Shown: in pieces, positions 50,608 through 59,794 of the stretch | How positions within the stretch are numbered: the first letter of the stretch is position 1 | Layout: the number at the start of each line of letters is the position of its first letter | DNA from: Psychroflexus sediminis | GTDB lineage: Bacteria; Bacteroidota; Bacteroidia; Flavobacteriales; Flavobacteriaceae | Length of the DNA stretch: 64,000 nt | Assembly (NCBI RefSeq): GCF_900099815.1 | Contig: NZ_FNCW01000001.1 | Coordinates: 129,933 to 193,932, forward strand | Direction: 5' to 3' | Notes under the pieces: generated by a model | Databases searched by the model: none | The model's input: the letters and a program-made list of their open reading frames with translations, nothing else | What the model was told of the DNA's origin: nothing | Program-made: the position numbers and the translations under genes

Positions 50608-51924
50608 ATGAAACTTTTTGGCAAACATATTTCTTTACCCTTCACTACACCTTCTATTTCCAGACGAGACCAGAAGCATATCTGGCATCCGCTGACTCAG
50701 CATAAATTAAACCCTGAGATTTTAGCTATCAAATCTGCTAAAGGTGCTTTATTAAAAGATGAATCTGGTAAAGCGTATATCGATGGCATAGCGTCCTGGT
50801 ACACCAGTATGTATGGACATTGCCATCCACATATTGTCAAAAAAGTGAAAGCTCAGTTGGAAACACTGGATCAGGTGGTGTTTAGCGGGTTTACTCACGA
50901 GCCTGCGGTGGAGTTGTCTGAAAAGCTGATGGAAATCTTACCTAAAAATCAGGACAAGCTCTTCTTCAATGACAACGGCTCTACGGCGACCGAAATCGGT
51001 ATCAAAATGGCCTTGCAGTATCATCATAACCTTGGTAATAACAAGAATGTTATGTTGGCCCTGGAAGATGGATTTCACGGCGACACCTTTGGGGCGATGT
51101 CTGTGTCCGGATTGTCGGTTTACAATGGAGCCTTCGAAGATCATTTTATAGAAGTAAGAAGGCTTCCCAAACCCAACGGACTCAACAATGCCGAAGTCCT
51201 TTCTCAATTGAAAACCATACTGAAAGAAAATGCAATTGCGGGCTTTATATACGAGCCCCTGGTGCAAGGTGCGGCAGCAATGCAAACCTACGATATAAAA
51301 GGCCTCAACGATGTTTTGAAATTGTGCAAAGCCAATGATGTTGTTTGTATTGCCGATGAAGTCATGACCGGTTTTGGGAAAACAGGAAAGCATTTTGCTT
51401 CAGATTATTTATCCGAAAAGCCAGATGTGATGTGTTTGAGCAAAGCTTTATCTGCAGGAATGGTGGGGATGGGCATTACAAGCTGTACCAAAAAAATTTA
51501 CAAAGCTTTTTATGCCGATCAGATTTCTAAAGGGCTTTTCCACGGACATACCTACACAGGAAATCCTCTGGCTTGTGCTGCAGCCATTGCGGGTATAGAA
51601 TTATTGCGTTCTCCGAAAATACAGGGGTCTATTAAAAACATCATGAGTCTCAATCAGATGTTTGCAGACAAGATGCGAAAACATATACTTATTCGAGAAG
51701 TGAGACAAATAGGTGTGATTTTGGCGTTGGATTTAGATATTGAAATGGAACGCTACGGAAATGCAAGAGATGAGATGTTCAATTACTTTATGAGCAAAGG
51801 TATTTTCTTAAGACCGCTTGGTAGAACCATTTATATCCTGCCACCTTATGTGATCACTGAAGCTCAACTGGCTAAAATCTATGCTGCCATCGAAGATTAC
51901 TTGGAGGAATTGAAACAGAAATAA
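50608..51924 (+). CDS. bioA: Adenosylmethionine-8-amino-7-oxononanoate aminotransferase
   Basis: 438 residues. Class III PLP aminotransferase that uses SAM as amino donor for biotin synthesis. HIWHPLTQHK, IDGIASWYTSMYGHCHP, FNDNGSTATEIGIKMALQYH, DEVMTGFGKTG and the PLP lysine in CLSKALSAGM fit BioA rather than generic aminotransferases. Together with bioF and bioD it covers three of the late biotin steps; bioB is not in the window. Confidence 0.94.
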   Translation: MKLFGKHISLPFTTPSISRRDQKHIWHPLTQHKLNPEILAIKSAKGALLKDESGKAYIDGIASWYTSMYGHCHPHIVKKVKAQLETLDQVVFSGFTHEPAVELSEKLMEILPKNQDKLFFNDNGSTATEIGIKMALQYHHNLGNNKNVMLALEDGFHGDTFGAMSVSGLSVYNGAFEDHFIEVRRLPKPNGLNNAEVLSQLKTILKENAIAGFIYEPLVQGAAAMQTYDIKGLNDVLKLCKANDVVCIADEVMTGFGKTGKHFASDYLSEKPDVMCLSKALSAGMVGMGITSCTKKIYKAFYADQISKGLFHGHTYTGNPLACAAAIAGIELLRSPKIQGSIKNIMSLNQMFADKMRKHILIREVRQIGVILALDLDIEMERYGNARDEMFNYFMSKGIFLRPLGRTIYILPPYVITEAQLAKIYAAIEDYLEELKQK

Positions 51925-51926
51925 AT

Positions 51927-53747
51927 TTAATTCTTGATAAATTTTAAAGTTTCCTTTATATGTTTATTGTCTGTTATGACAATTAAATAGACGCCTGTTG
52001 ACAGTGAGGAAATGTTGTAGTTCGTTATTTTATCTTCAAAATCACCTTGAGACACTTTTTGTCCTAAAAGTGAATAAATTTCAAAATTTAATTTCTTGTT
52101 TTGAGAATTTAAGGCTGCAATATTGAGTACATCTTTGGCAGGATTGGGATAAATGATGAAGTTCTCAGAAACAAATTCTGCATCAGACAAGGTTTCAGAT
52201 TCTATGATGAATCCGAATCTCAATTCTGGTTCTCCTTCTGCAACGAGATAATCTACAGTCAAATTTTCGCTTTCTTTTAGAGGATAGGACTTATCCAGGT
52301 AAAAATCCTTCAGTACAATATCTGACGAGGAAAGCCCTGTGCTGTTCATCACTAGTTTGTAGTGGTCTTGTCTTTTTTGATGTAAATAAATTTCTACAGT
52401 ATCTCCAGCCTGAAGAAAATCACGCTCTTCAATGCTTAGGTATTTTCCTTGCGAATAGATGCTGAGGCTTTCATCATAATTCCAAAACTTTTTAGCGTCA
52501 TTTAAATCTACTTCAGAATTTGCTCCGTGTTTCAGCTTTAAGCTTAAACCATCTATAGTTTCACTATCTTTTTGAAGTTTCAGGTTGATTCTGCTATTCA
52601 GGCTAAAGGTTTGTACCTGAGGTTGCGAAACATTTTTGTCATTTTCAGAAAATGATAGGTTCAAAGTGGTTGCACCTGTGTTTGTTGCTTCAACAAATGC
52701 GGCTTGCCAGGCTTGAATAAATTGGTTGGCTTCAGACCCTTGTCCGTTGGAGCCGCCAGGTAACTCTACAATGGCATAAGCCCCTCTGGTATTGAGGGTA
52801 GGATCATAAACATAAATAAAATTATTATTTAACCCGGTGTTATTTTGTAGTACCAGATTAGCATCTATAATACTGTGATAAGGATTGCCTAATAACACGA
52901 AACTATTATCTTCTATTAAATCAATTTGCTTGGTGAAATTAAGAATAGTAGGATTTCCTGTCAGCCTCAGAGTTGTCTCTGGCCCAACAGCTGTGTTGGA
53001 GTTAAGGCTAGTCTCTCGACTTCCACGTATCAAAACGGCAAAGCTTTCGCCTTTGTCGAGGGTTCTCGTATCTGTATTGTCTGTAGCCATCCAGGACTGA
53101 GAAGATTCTATCCAGTCGAAAAAGGAAGCGTTTCCCGTAGAAGTGGCATCAAAACCCTTGGAGCCGTTTTTAGACCCTGTAATATGGGTTCCATACCCAA
53201 TAGAATCATTGAGGTTATCTGCAGGATAATTGGTCCCTGTATTGTTTTGCCCTTCCTGTAGATTATATCTAATGCTATTTGACGTTGAGACAGGTGAGGA
53301 AATATAGCGAAAAGCTCTATTAGATTTAGGGATATAGCGTTCGCTAATTATATCTCCAGTAATCGTACCGCCAGTATTTTGACCCATTTGAGCAGTAAGG
53401 GTATCAACACTTTTTAAAGTTAAATTGGCTTTAGGTAGAAAAGTACCGCCATGAATTTCAAAAAGCCTTAGGACATCTTGATTACCACTGGCGATTTCAG
53501 CTTGTCCAGACGTTTTCCTTAAGCTGAACTTTTCTAGTTCGCCATTTCCATAAATGAGTTGTGACTTATCGCCGACAAGTTGTATAAACCCAGTGCCAAC
53601 AATATGGCCATTGTTATTTAATTCTCCTGCTACGGAAAGATCGACCTCATTTATCAAGTTTATAGTGGCGTTTTCAGCAACAAATACCTGAGACCATAAC
53701 GCGTTTGAAACAAATATAAAATTTAATAACAATAAGTAAGTTTTCAT
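51927..53747 (-). CDS. T9SS type A sorting domain protein (third paralog)
   Basis: 606 residues, signal peptide cleaved near NALWSQ. It aligns by eye with the proteins at 9952 and 14546: RAFRYISSPVSTSNSIR, YGTHITGSKNGS, FAVLIRGSRET, GNPYHSIIDANLVL, YVYDPTLNTRGAYAIVELPGG and EANQFIQAWQAAFVEA. The T9SS domain (FIIYPNPAKDVLN, about 527-606) ends it. It lacks PA14 and calcium repeats. It is convergent with bioA, 2 nt apart, and divergent from the tail-fibre-like gene. The promoter element shared by the other two paralogs is absent here. Confidence 0.85.
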   Translation of the reverse strand: MKTYLLLLNFIFVSNALWSQVFVAENATINLINEVDLSVAGELNNNGHIVGTGFIQLVGDKSQLIYGNGELEKFSLRKTSGQAEIASGNQDVLRLFEIHGGTFLPKANLTLKSVDTLTAQMGQNTGGTITGDIISERYIPKSNRAFRYISSPVSTSNSIRYNLQEGQNNTGTNYPADNLNDSIGYGTHITGSKNGSKGFDATSTGNASFFDWIESSQSWMATDNTDTRTLDKGESFAVLIRGSRETSLNSNTAVGPETTLRLTGNPTILNFTKQIDLIEDNSFVLLGNPYHSIIDANLVLQNNTGLNNNFIYVYDPTLNTRGAYAIVELPGGSNGQGSEANQFIQAWQAAFVEATNTGATTLNLSFSENDKNVSQPQVQTFSLNSRINLKLQKDSETIDGLSLKLKHGANSEVDLNDAKKFWNYDESLSIYSQGKYLSIEERDFLQAGDTVEIYLHQKRQDHYKLVMNSTGLSSSDIVLKDFYLDKSYPLKESENLTVDYLVAEGEPELRFGFIIESETLSDAEFVSENFIIYPNPAKDVLNIAALNSQNKKLNFEIYSLLGQKVSQGDFEDKITNYNISSLSTGVYLIVITDNKHIKETLKFIKN

Positions 53748-53791
53748 ATAGCAATATTACTAAATTAACAACAATAAAAATATATATTGTT

Positions 53792-55213
53792 ATGAAAAAA
53801 GGTCTTTATTTTATTTGTGCTCTTTTATTGTGTTTTCAGTTCACACTGGCACAGGTGGGTATAGGTACAGACACCCCTTCCACATCCTCTATTTTGGATG
53901 TTGAATCCACTACAGCTGGTGTTTTGTTCCCTAGAATGACGACCGGGCAAAGAACGGCAATCACCTCCCCAGCCAACGGGCTTACTGTTTTTGACACCGA
54001 TATCCAGGCTTACCTTTTTTATAATGCGATTGAAGCTACATGGGAACGTTTGCATTCCTCGCGATTAGAGAGAGAAAACTATATTTTAGTTAAAAATCAA
54101 AGTGATTTTCCTGCAGCTACAGCAGGAAGCATAGTGCTTGATGAAAATACCTTTTATGAAATTAATGGTAACATTGCTTTAGATGCGCCTATAGACTTAA
54201 ACGGAGCCTATATAGCTGGATTGGATGCTAATGAAGACGTGCTGTCAAGAGTTTCCGGTAACGTTTTTGAGGGGAGTGGAGGCAGCATAAGAAATATCAC
54301 AATAACCGGAGCTGGTAGTGCTTTTTCTATATCCAGCGGAACTTCGTTCTTAGTTCAAAATACCATAATTGCTAATATGACTAAGGTTGGTACAGTTTCT
54401 AATTTGAGTTTTGTGTTTTTTAGCAATGTTCAATATATAAATAATTCTGATGGAGTTGTGTATTCAGATATTTTAAATTTATCCCTTAACAATCAAGCCT
54501 GGCAAGGCGATAATACGGGAACTTATGAAAAATTTGAGGGTGTATTCGAACTGATTCAAAAAGAGAGTGGATATTCTATCGCCAATGGGACTGCTATTTC
54601 TATTGATGTTTCGGCCAATCCGACGGTTCATGGTGGTGTGATTATAGGAACTGCATTTTCTGGAACCTCACTTAATTATGTTGAGCGGTATACTACGGGG
54701 GTTTCTGCGGATTTAAATTTCACAAAAGAATGGTTTGTGCAAGCTCCAGGAATACAAAATGAATATGACGATATTGCATCAGGAAATATATTTTATAACG
54801 GTGAATTAGACACGGGGTACTCAATTATATCTGCCGAGGTTAATGTTCCGTTCAAACTCACTGGAGGCGCAACTACTGCGAATTTACATCGGTTCACTTC
54901 AGATGCTAATAACAGGCTGCGATATGAGGGTGAAGAATCTGCTACCTTTTCAGTAAATGCTTCACTTTCGGTAAGAGGAAGTAATAATCAGGGGGTGTTT
55001 TTTTCTTTTTTTATCAGAAGAAACGGAACTGAAACCTTGAATAGGACAAATAGTATTTTCTATGTCACTACTACCACAAATGTATCTACCGTTGCAATAA
55101 ATGGAACTGTTACACTTGAACCAGATGATTATATTGAAATTTGGGGTCAAAAGTTAACCGGATCAGGAACAAGTAGTTTGATTATTTTTTCTCAGACTTT
55201 AAACATACATTAA
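53792..55213 (+). CDS. Secreted tail-fibre-like protein
   Basis: 473 residues with a signal peptide (LLLCFQFTLAQ). Just after it comes VGIGTDTPSTSSILDVESTTAGVLFPRMTTGQRTAI-type sequence followed by GLTVFDTDIQAYLFYN, a motif very common in Bacteroidota exported proteins and phage-tail-like proteins. The next 200 residues are beta-rich, with hydrophobic repeats resembling a right-handed beta-helix (about 100-230); the end is C1q- or TNF-like in pattern but not certain. No T9SS domain is present. Possibly a trimeric adhesin. Divergent from a T9SS gene, 44 nt apart. Confidence 0.7.
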   Translation: MKKGLYFICALLLCFQFTLAQVGIGTDTPSTSSILDVESTTAGVLFPRMTTGQRTAITSPANGLTVFDTDIQAYLFYNAIEATWERLHSSRLERENYILVKNQSDFPAATAGSIVLDENTFYEINGNIALDAPIDLNGAYIAGLDANEDVLSRVSGNVFEGSGGSIRNITITGAGSAFSISSGTSFLVQNTIIANMTKVGTVSNLSFVFFSNVQYINNSDGVVYSDILNLSLNNQAWQGDNTGTYEKFEGVFELIQKESGYSIANGTAISIDVSANPTVHGGVIIGTAFSGTSLNYVERYTTGVSADLNFTKEWFVQAPGIQNEYDDIASGNIFYNGELDTGYSIISAEVNVPFKLTGGATTANLHRFTSDANNRLRYEGEESATFSVNASLSVRGSNNQGVFFSFFIRRNGTETLNRTNSIFYVTTTTNVSTVAINGTVTLEPDDYIEIWGQKLTGSGTSSLIIFSQTLNIH

Positions 55214-55851
55214 AACACATAACCCACAGAAAAACTGAAAATACTGTTGTATTGATCGCCTGCCATAGTTTTATTGATGTCGTTTAAACTTTGAGTGTAT
55301 CTGGCTTGAATCATGAAATTCTGACTCAGTTTATAGCGTAATCCCCCTGCAATGCCTAGATCTATACGTTCATAATTGTCGGTTTTTCCAATGGTTTCAG
55401 TAGTACTATTTACCTCACCAGCGGAGTCTAAGGTAACAGTTTCCTCTTCAGCTTCAGCTTTTGCTAGATAACCAACTTGCACACCCCCTTCAACCCACAA
55501 GTTTTCAATCACATTGTAGCTCGCTAAAACAGGAAGGTTGATATACTGCATTCTTAAGATTTCTTCTATTTTTTCAACATCTGCTGCATCAGGAATACGG
55601 TCATTAGAAAACCCCTGTTCAGAATAAAGCAACTCAGCCTGTATGCCTAGTTTTGGAAGGATTTTATAGACGCCATAAGCACCAATATGCATTGAGGTTT
55701 TGGTTTCATAGTTTGAAGTGCCATCTCCTGAGATATTGGATAAATTGATTCCGCCTTTAAATCCATATTCAAAATACTCTTGCTGAGCATTTAAAGTTGT
55801 TATGGATAAGGAGAACAGAATGGCAACGGAAATAAAATATAGTTTCATCAT
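55210..55851 (-). CDS. Outer-membrane beta-barrel protein (PorT-like family)
   Basis: 213 residues. Signal peptide (SITTLNAQ), then YFEYGFKGGINLSNISGDG, a typical opening of the Bacteroidota porin/PorT outer-membrane barrel family. Alternating strands follow and the chain ends in FSVGYVF with a C-terminal aromatic residue, as barrel proteins require for membrane insertion. Eight strands are likely. Function unknown. Its stop overlaps that of the upstream convergent gene in a four-base TTAA. Confidence 0.83.
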   Translation of the reverse strand: MMKLYFISVAILFSLSITTLNAQQEYFEYGFKGGINLSNISGDGTSNYETKTSMHIGAYGVYKILPKLGIQAELLYSEQGFSNDRIPDAADVEKIEEILRMQYINLPVLASYNVIENLWVEGGVQVGYLAKAEAEEETVTLDSAGEVNSTTETIGKTDNYERIDLGIAGGLRYKLSQNFMIQARYTQSLNDINKTMAGDQYNSIFSFSVGYVF

Positions 55852-55928
55852 TTAAATTTTAATAAAATTAGCCTTTTTGAAGGTTTAGAGAGCCTCCTTA
55901 ATTCAATTTTAACCTTGAAATTGATTTA

Positions 55929-55942
55929 GTAACCATTGTTAC
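55929..55942 (+). promoter_or_regulatory. GTAAC-N4-GTTAC dyad before the YeeE pair
   Basis: A perfect 5-bp dyad with 4-nt spacer, 47 nt before the first YeeE gene. It has the size of CRP/FNR-type sites, but the regulator is not known. Confidence 0.35.
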
Positions 55943-55988
55943 AATCAGAATGTGAAATAAGGTTTTAATTTGCATAAAAATAGAAATT

Positions 55989-56543
55989 ATGGAATGGATT
56001 ATGAATCCCTGGCCCTGGTATGTTTCAGGACCACTTATTGCCTTAGTTATGTTCGCTTTGCTTTTTGTAGGTAAGCAATTTGGAATGTCTTCCAATTTGA
56101 GAACAGCCTGCTCTATTGGTGGAGCTGGAAAAGCAGCAGACTTTTTTAAGTTCGACTGGAAAAAAGAGCGCTGGAATTTGATCGTGGTTCTTGGGGCAAT
56201 CATCGGAGGATTTATATCTGCTAATTACCTTTCAGAAAATACGGTAGAAATAAATCCTGAAGTTTCAGAACAACTTGAAAGTTATGGTATTACAAGTACG
56301 GGAGATGCTTATTTGCCAACTGAAATTTTTGGATCAGAAAATCTGAATGATCCCAAAATTTTCGCCATACTCCTTATAGGTGGATTTTTGGTAGGATTTG
56401 GGGCAAGGTATGCCGGGGGTTGTACTTCGGGACATGCTATATCAGGATTGAGTAATCTTCAATTGCCTTCTCTGATAGCTGTTATTGGATTTTTTATTGG
56501 AGGTCTGGTCATGATTAATTTTATATACCCTTTAATTTTTTAA
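55989..56543 (+). CDS. YeeE/YedE family sulfur-compound transporter, part 1
   Basis: 184 residues, four or five helices. The conserved cysteine lies in GARYAGGCTSGHAISGLSN, the hallmark of the YeeE/YedE (thiosulfate transport) family. The protein covers one half of the fold of full-length YeeE; the next gene supplies the other half. Together they should import thiosulfate or a similar sulfur species. Confidence 0.88.
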   Translation: MEWIMNPWPWYVSGPLIALVMFALLFVGKQFGMSSNLRTACSIGGAGKAADFFKFDWKKERWNLIVVLGAIIGGFISANYLSENTVEINPEVSEQLESYGITSTGDAYLPTEIFGSENLNDPKIFAILLIGGFLVGFGARYAGGCTSGHAISGLSNLQLPSLIAVIGFFIGGLVMINFIYPLIF

Positions 56544-56546
56544 GAT

Positions 56547-56960
56547 ATGAAAACATTAGTTTACTTAATTATAGGAACTTTTTTTGGCATCGTCATGTAT
56601 AAGTCTGAAGCAGCATCCTGGTTCAGGATTTATGAAATGTTTGAGTTTGGCTCTTTCCATATGTATGGGATAATAGGTTCTGCTTTAGCTCTTGGTGTGA
56701 TAGGTACTCAGCTTATAAAGCGAAATAATATTAAAGCCTTAGGCGGTCAGGATATGATGCTGAAACCCAAAGAAATGAGTATCCCTCGTTATCTGGTTGG
56801 AGGAATTTTATTTGGTTTAGGCTGGGCACTTGCCGGCGCATGTCCTGGCCCCATGTATGTCCTGGCAGGTGCTGGCTATGGCTCGATTTTGATCGTGATT
56901 TTTGGAGCACTTGCAGGAACTTTTGTCTATGGTCTTCTCAGACATAAATTACCACACTAA
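56547..56960 (+). CDS. YeeE/YedE family sulfur-compound transporter, part 2 (DUF6691)
   Basis: 137 residues, four helices. LFGLGWALAGACPGPMYVLAGAG holds the conserved cysteine of the second half-transporter. It starts 3 nt after its partner, so the two are coexpressed. Such split pairs are common in Bacteroidota and often neighbour rhodanese or MBL persulfide dioxygenase genes; none is adjacent here. Confidence 0.87.
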   Translation: MKTLVYLIIGTFFGIVMYKSEAASWFRIYEMFEFGSFHMYGIIGSALALGVIGTQLIKRNNIKALGGQDMMLKPKEMSIPRYLVGGILFGLGWALAGACPGPMYVLAGAGYGSILIVIFGALAGTFVYGLLRHKLPH

Positions 56961-56980
56961 AACCAATCTTTTAAAATCTT

Positions 56981-57009
56981 AAGCTCTGCACTAGCAGAGC
57001 TTTTTTTTT
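56981..57009 (+). terminator. Rho-independent terminator
   Basis: AAGCTCTGC (56981-56989), loop ACTA, GCAGAGCTT (56994-57002) and a run of Ts. It closes the YeeE pair. Confidence 0.9.
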
Positions 57010-57100
57010 AGGCCTTAAATTAAACCATTCACAACTTTCTAAGTCTTAGTTTAAATCGCAATTGATAGCTCTCAATTGTTTTAAAAAACCACATTACATT

Positions 57101-59590
57101 ATGTTTAAAAAATTAGTTTACTACACATGTGTTGCTGGGTTGGCAGTTTCGATGTCATCTTGTTCCATTCTTGAAGGAAAAAAAGACGATAAATCGGCTG
57201 CTCAATCTCCCAAAAAGGAATCCAAAAATGGTATAAAACCTTACGCTAAAATTATCACAAGCAAAGCTAAATCAGACGCAGGCTTGTTTAAAGTTCATAA
57301 AGTCGATGAGGACTATTTCTTCGAAATTCCAGATTCGCTTTTCAACAGAGAAATGTTGATGGTCACTCGAATAGCCCAGACGGCTCAAGGCTTAGGCTTT
57401 GGGGGAGGGAAGCAAAACGAACAAGTTTTGCGCTGGCAGAAAAAAGGAGATAAAGTTTACCTAAGAGTGGTCTCTTATGATATTACCGCAGCCGATTCTT
57501 TACCAATAAGTCAGGCAGTTGTCAATTCTAATTTTGAGCCAATTCTTTATTCTTTTGACGTTAAAGCTTACAAAAAAGACTCGATCAACAACAATACAGT
57601 TATTGATGTTACAGATTTATTTCAAAAGGATGTTGAGGCTATTGGCCTTCAGGGCAGAAGAAGGAAATCTTACAAAATTTCTCGCTTAGATAATAGTCGG
57701 TCTTATATAGACACTATTAGAAGTTATCCTGAGAATATTGAAATAAGACACGTAAAAACTTACAATGCAGGGAATCCTCCATCAAATTCTAGTACGGGTT
57801 CTGTGTCGCTGAAATTTAGTAACTCCATGGTGCTTTTGCCAAAAGTACCGATGAAAAGACGTTATTTCGATCAGCGCGTGGGCTGGTTTACAAGTAATCA
57901 AACCGATTATGGTCTTGATAATCAAAAGTCAGAAACAGTTACTTATTTAGACCGTTATCGTCTTGAAGTCAAAGAGGAGGATATCGAGAAATTTAAGAAT
58001 GGTGAATTGGTAGAACCAAAAGAACCGATCATTTATTATATTGACAGAGCTACTCCAGAAAAATGGAGAAAATACATCAAGCAGGGTATCGAAGACTGGC
58101 AGGTAGCTTTTGAAGCAGCAGGCTTCAAAAATGCTATTTTAGCTATGGATCCTCCAACTAAAGAAGAAGATCCGGACTGGAGTCCAGAAGATGTTAGATA
58201 TTCCGTGGTAAGATATCTGGCCTCTCCAATTCCAAACGCCAATGGGCCTCACGTCAGTGATCCACGTTCTGGTGAAATTTTAGAGTCTGATATCAACTGG
58301 TATCATAACGTCATGACCTTATTGCGTAATTGGTATTTTGTTCAAACTGCTGCCATCAATCCGGAAGCAAGAGGTGTGGAATTCAAAGATGAGGTGATGG
58401 GCCGATTGATCCGTTTTGTTTCTTCTCACGAAGTAGGGCATACACTGGGTTTACCCCACAATATGGGAAGTAGTGTGGCTTACGATGTAGAAGATCTTAG
58501 GGATCCGGAATTTACCAAAGAATACGGTACAGCGCCTTCTATTATGGACTATGCGAGATTTAACTATATCGCACAGCCAGGAGATGGTGATGTGTCGTTA
58601 ATGCCGAATGTTGGCCCTTACGATAAGTATTCTATTGCCTGGGGGTATAGACCTATTTTAGATAAATCTCCAAAAGAAGAAAAACAAATTCTTGATAATT
58701 GGATTCTTGAAAAAGCGGGCAATCCTATTTACAGATTTGGACAACAGCAATCTGGAGGGGTAATCGATCCAAGTTCTCAAACTGAAGATTTAGGAGACGA
58801 TTCTATGGAAGCTAGTACCTATGGGATTGCAAACCTAAAAAGGATTGTTCCCAACTTAATTGAATGGACTGCAGAAGATGGTAAGAATTATGAAGATTTA
58901 GAAGATTTGTATGGTCAGGTATACGCTCAGTATAATCGCTATATGGGACATGTAGCTGCCAATATGGGCGGAGTTTACGAAATCTTTAAAACCTACAATC
59001 AGGATGGCGCGGTTTATACGCACGTTCCCAGGGATAAACAAGTGAGAGCTATGGAATTTCTTCAGGAAGAGCTTTTCGAAACTCCGGAATGGTTAATAGA
59101 TAAAGATATTTTCAACAAAATCCAATTTGATGGTTATTTAGAAAAAATCAAATCTTACCAGGAAAGAGCTTTAAATAATGTACTGGATTTTGGTCGTTTT
59201 GCCAGAATGATGGAGAACGAAGAGCTTAATGAAGATGCTTACACTATTGTAGAGATGATGCAAAACCTCAGATCTGGACTTTTCTCCGAATTGAGAAGAG
59301 GAGAGGAGATCAGCAGAATCAGAAGAAATCTTCAAAGAGTATATCTTACTAGAATGGAACATTTGATGACAGAAGAACAATCTAATATTCCGGCTCAGTA
59401 CAGAAGATACATAAGCAGAAGTAATATAGATGTAGAAACAAGTGATATAAGACCACTGGTAAGAGCAGAATTGAATAGGCTGCAAAGCGATATGAGAAGA
59501 GCGATAAACAGAACAAGAGATACAATGACTAGATATCATCTTGAGGATGCTGTAGAAAGAATTGAAAACATTCTAAATCCCGACGCTTAA
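57101..59590 (+). CDS. Zinc-dependent metalloprotease lipoprotein (DUF5117/DUF4953 type)
   Basis: 829 residues from the ATG at 57101, giving a lipobox VSMSSC signal. The zinc site is HEVGHTLGLPH (H443, E444, H447, H453), the extended metzincin motif, and the Met-turn may be SIMDYARF. The N-terminal part (about 45-360) matches the DUF5118/DUF5117 modules that precede the protease domain in this Bacteroidota family; the C-terminal quarter is helical and arginine-rich. An exported protease of unknown substrate. It stands alone between two terminators. Confidence 0.9.
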   Translation: MFKKLVYYTCVAGLAVSMSSCSILEGKKDDKSAAQSPKKESKNGIKPYAKIITSKAKSDAGLFKVHKVDEDYFFEIPDSLFNREMLMVTRIAQTAQGLGFGGGKQNEQVLRWQKKGDKVYLRVVSYDITAADSLPISQAVVNSNFEPILYSFDVKAYKKDSINNNTVIDVTDLFQKDVEAIGLQGRRRKSYKISRLDNSRSYIDTIRSYPENIEIRHVKTYNAGNPPSNSSTGSVSLKFSNSMVLLPKVPMKRRYFDQRVGWFTSNQTDYGLDNQKSETVTYLDRYRLEVKEEDIEKFKNGELVEPKEPIIYYIDRATPEKWRKYIKQGIEDWQVAFEAAGFKNAILAMDPPTKEEDPDWSPEDVRYSVVRYLASPIPNANGPHVSDPRSGEILESDINWYHNVMTLLRNWYFVQTAAINPEARGVEFKDEVMGRLIRFVSSHEVGHTLGLPHNMGSSVAYDVEDLRDPEFTKEYGTAPSIMDYARFNYIAQPGDGDVSLMPNVGPYDKYSIAWGYRPILDKSPKEEKQILDNWILEKAGNPIYRFGQQQSGGVIDPSSQTEDLGDDSMEASTYGIANLKRIVPNLIEWTAEDGKNYEDLEDLYGQVYAQYNRYMGHVAANMGGVYEIFKTYNQDGAVYTHVPRDKQVRAMEFLQEELFETPEWLIDKDIFNKIQFDGYLEKIKSYQERALNNVLDFGRFARMMENEELNEDAYTIVEMMQNLRSGLFSELRRGEEISRIRRNLQRVYLTRMEHLMTEEQSNIPAQYRRYISRSNIDVETSDIRPLVRAELNRLQSDMRRAINRTRDTMTRYHLEDAVERIENILNPDA

Positions 59591-59614
59591 GATTTAAACC
59601 CATTTATTTTTACT

Positions 59615-59646
59615 AAAGCCACTTTCTTAGGAAAGTGGCTTTTTTA
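59615..59646 (+). terminator. Rho-independent terminator
   Basis: AAAGCCACTTTC (59615-59626), loop TTAG, GAAAGTGGCTTT (59631-59642) then Ts. Confidence 0.9.
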
Positions 59647-59794
59647 ATTTCTGAGTATTTAGCTTTAACAAAAACTCAATCTAAGAATCTTATATAATTT
59701 ATATAAATTGATTTTATTTGTATTTTATTGCTGATATAAAATCTATTCAATATATTTAAATTTTATGATCAAATGCTCGATTTTATACCATGTT

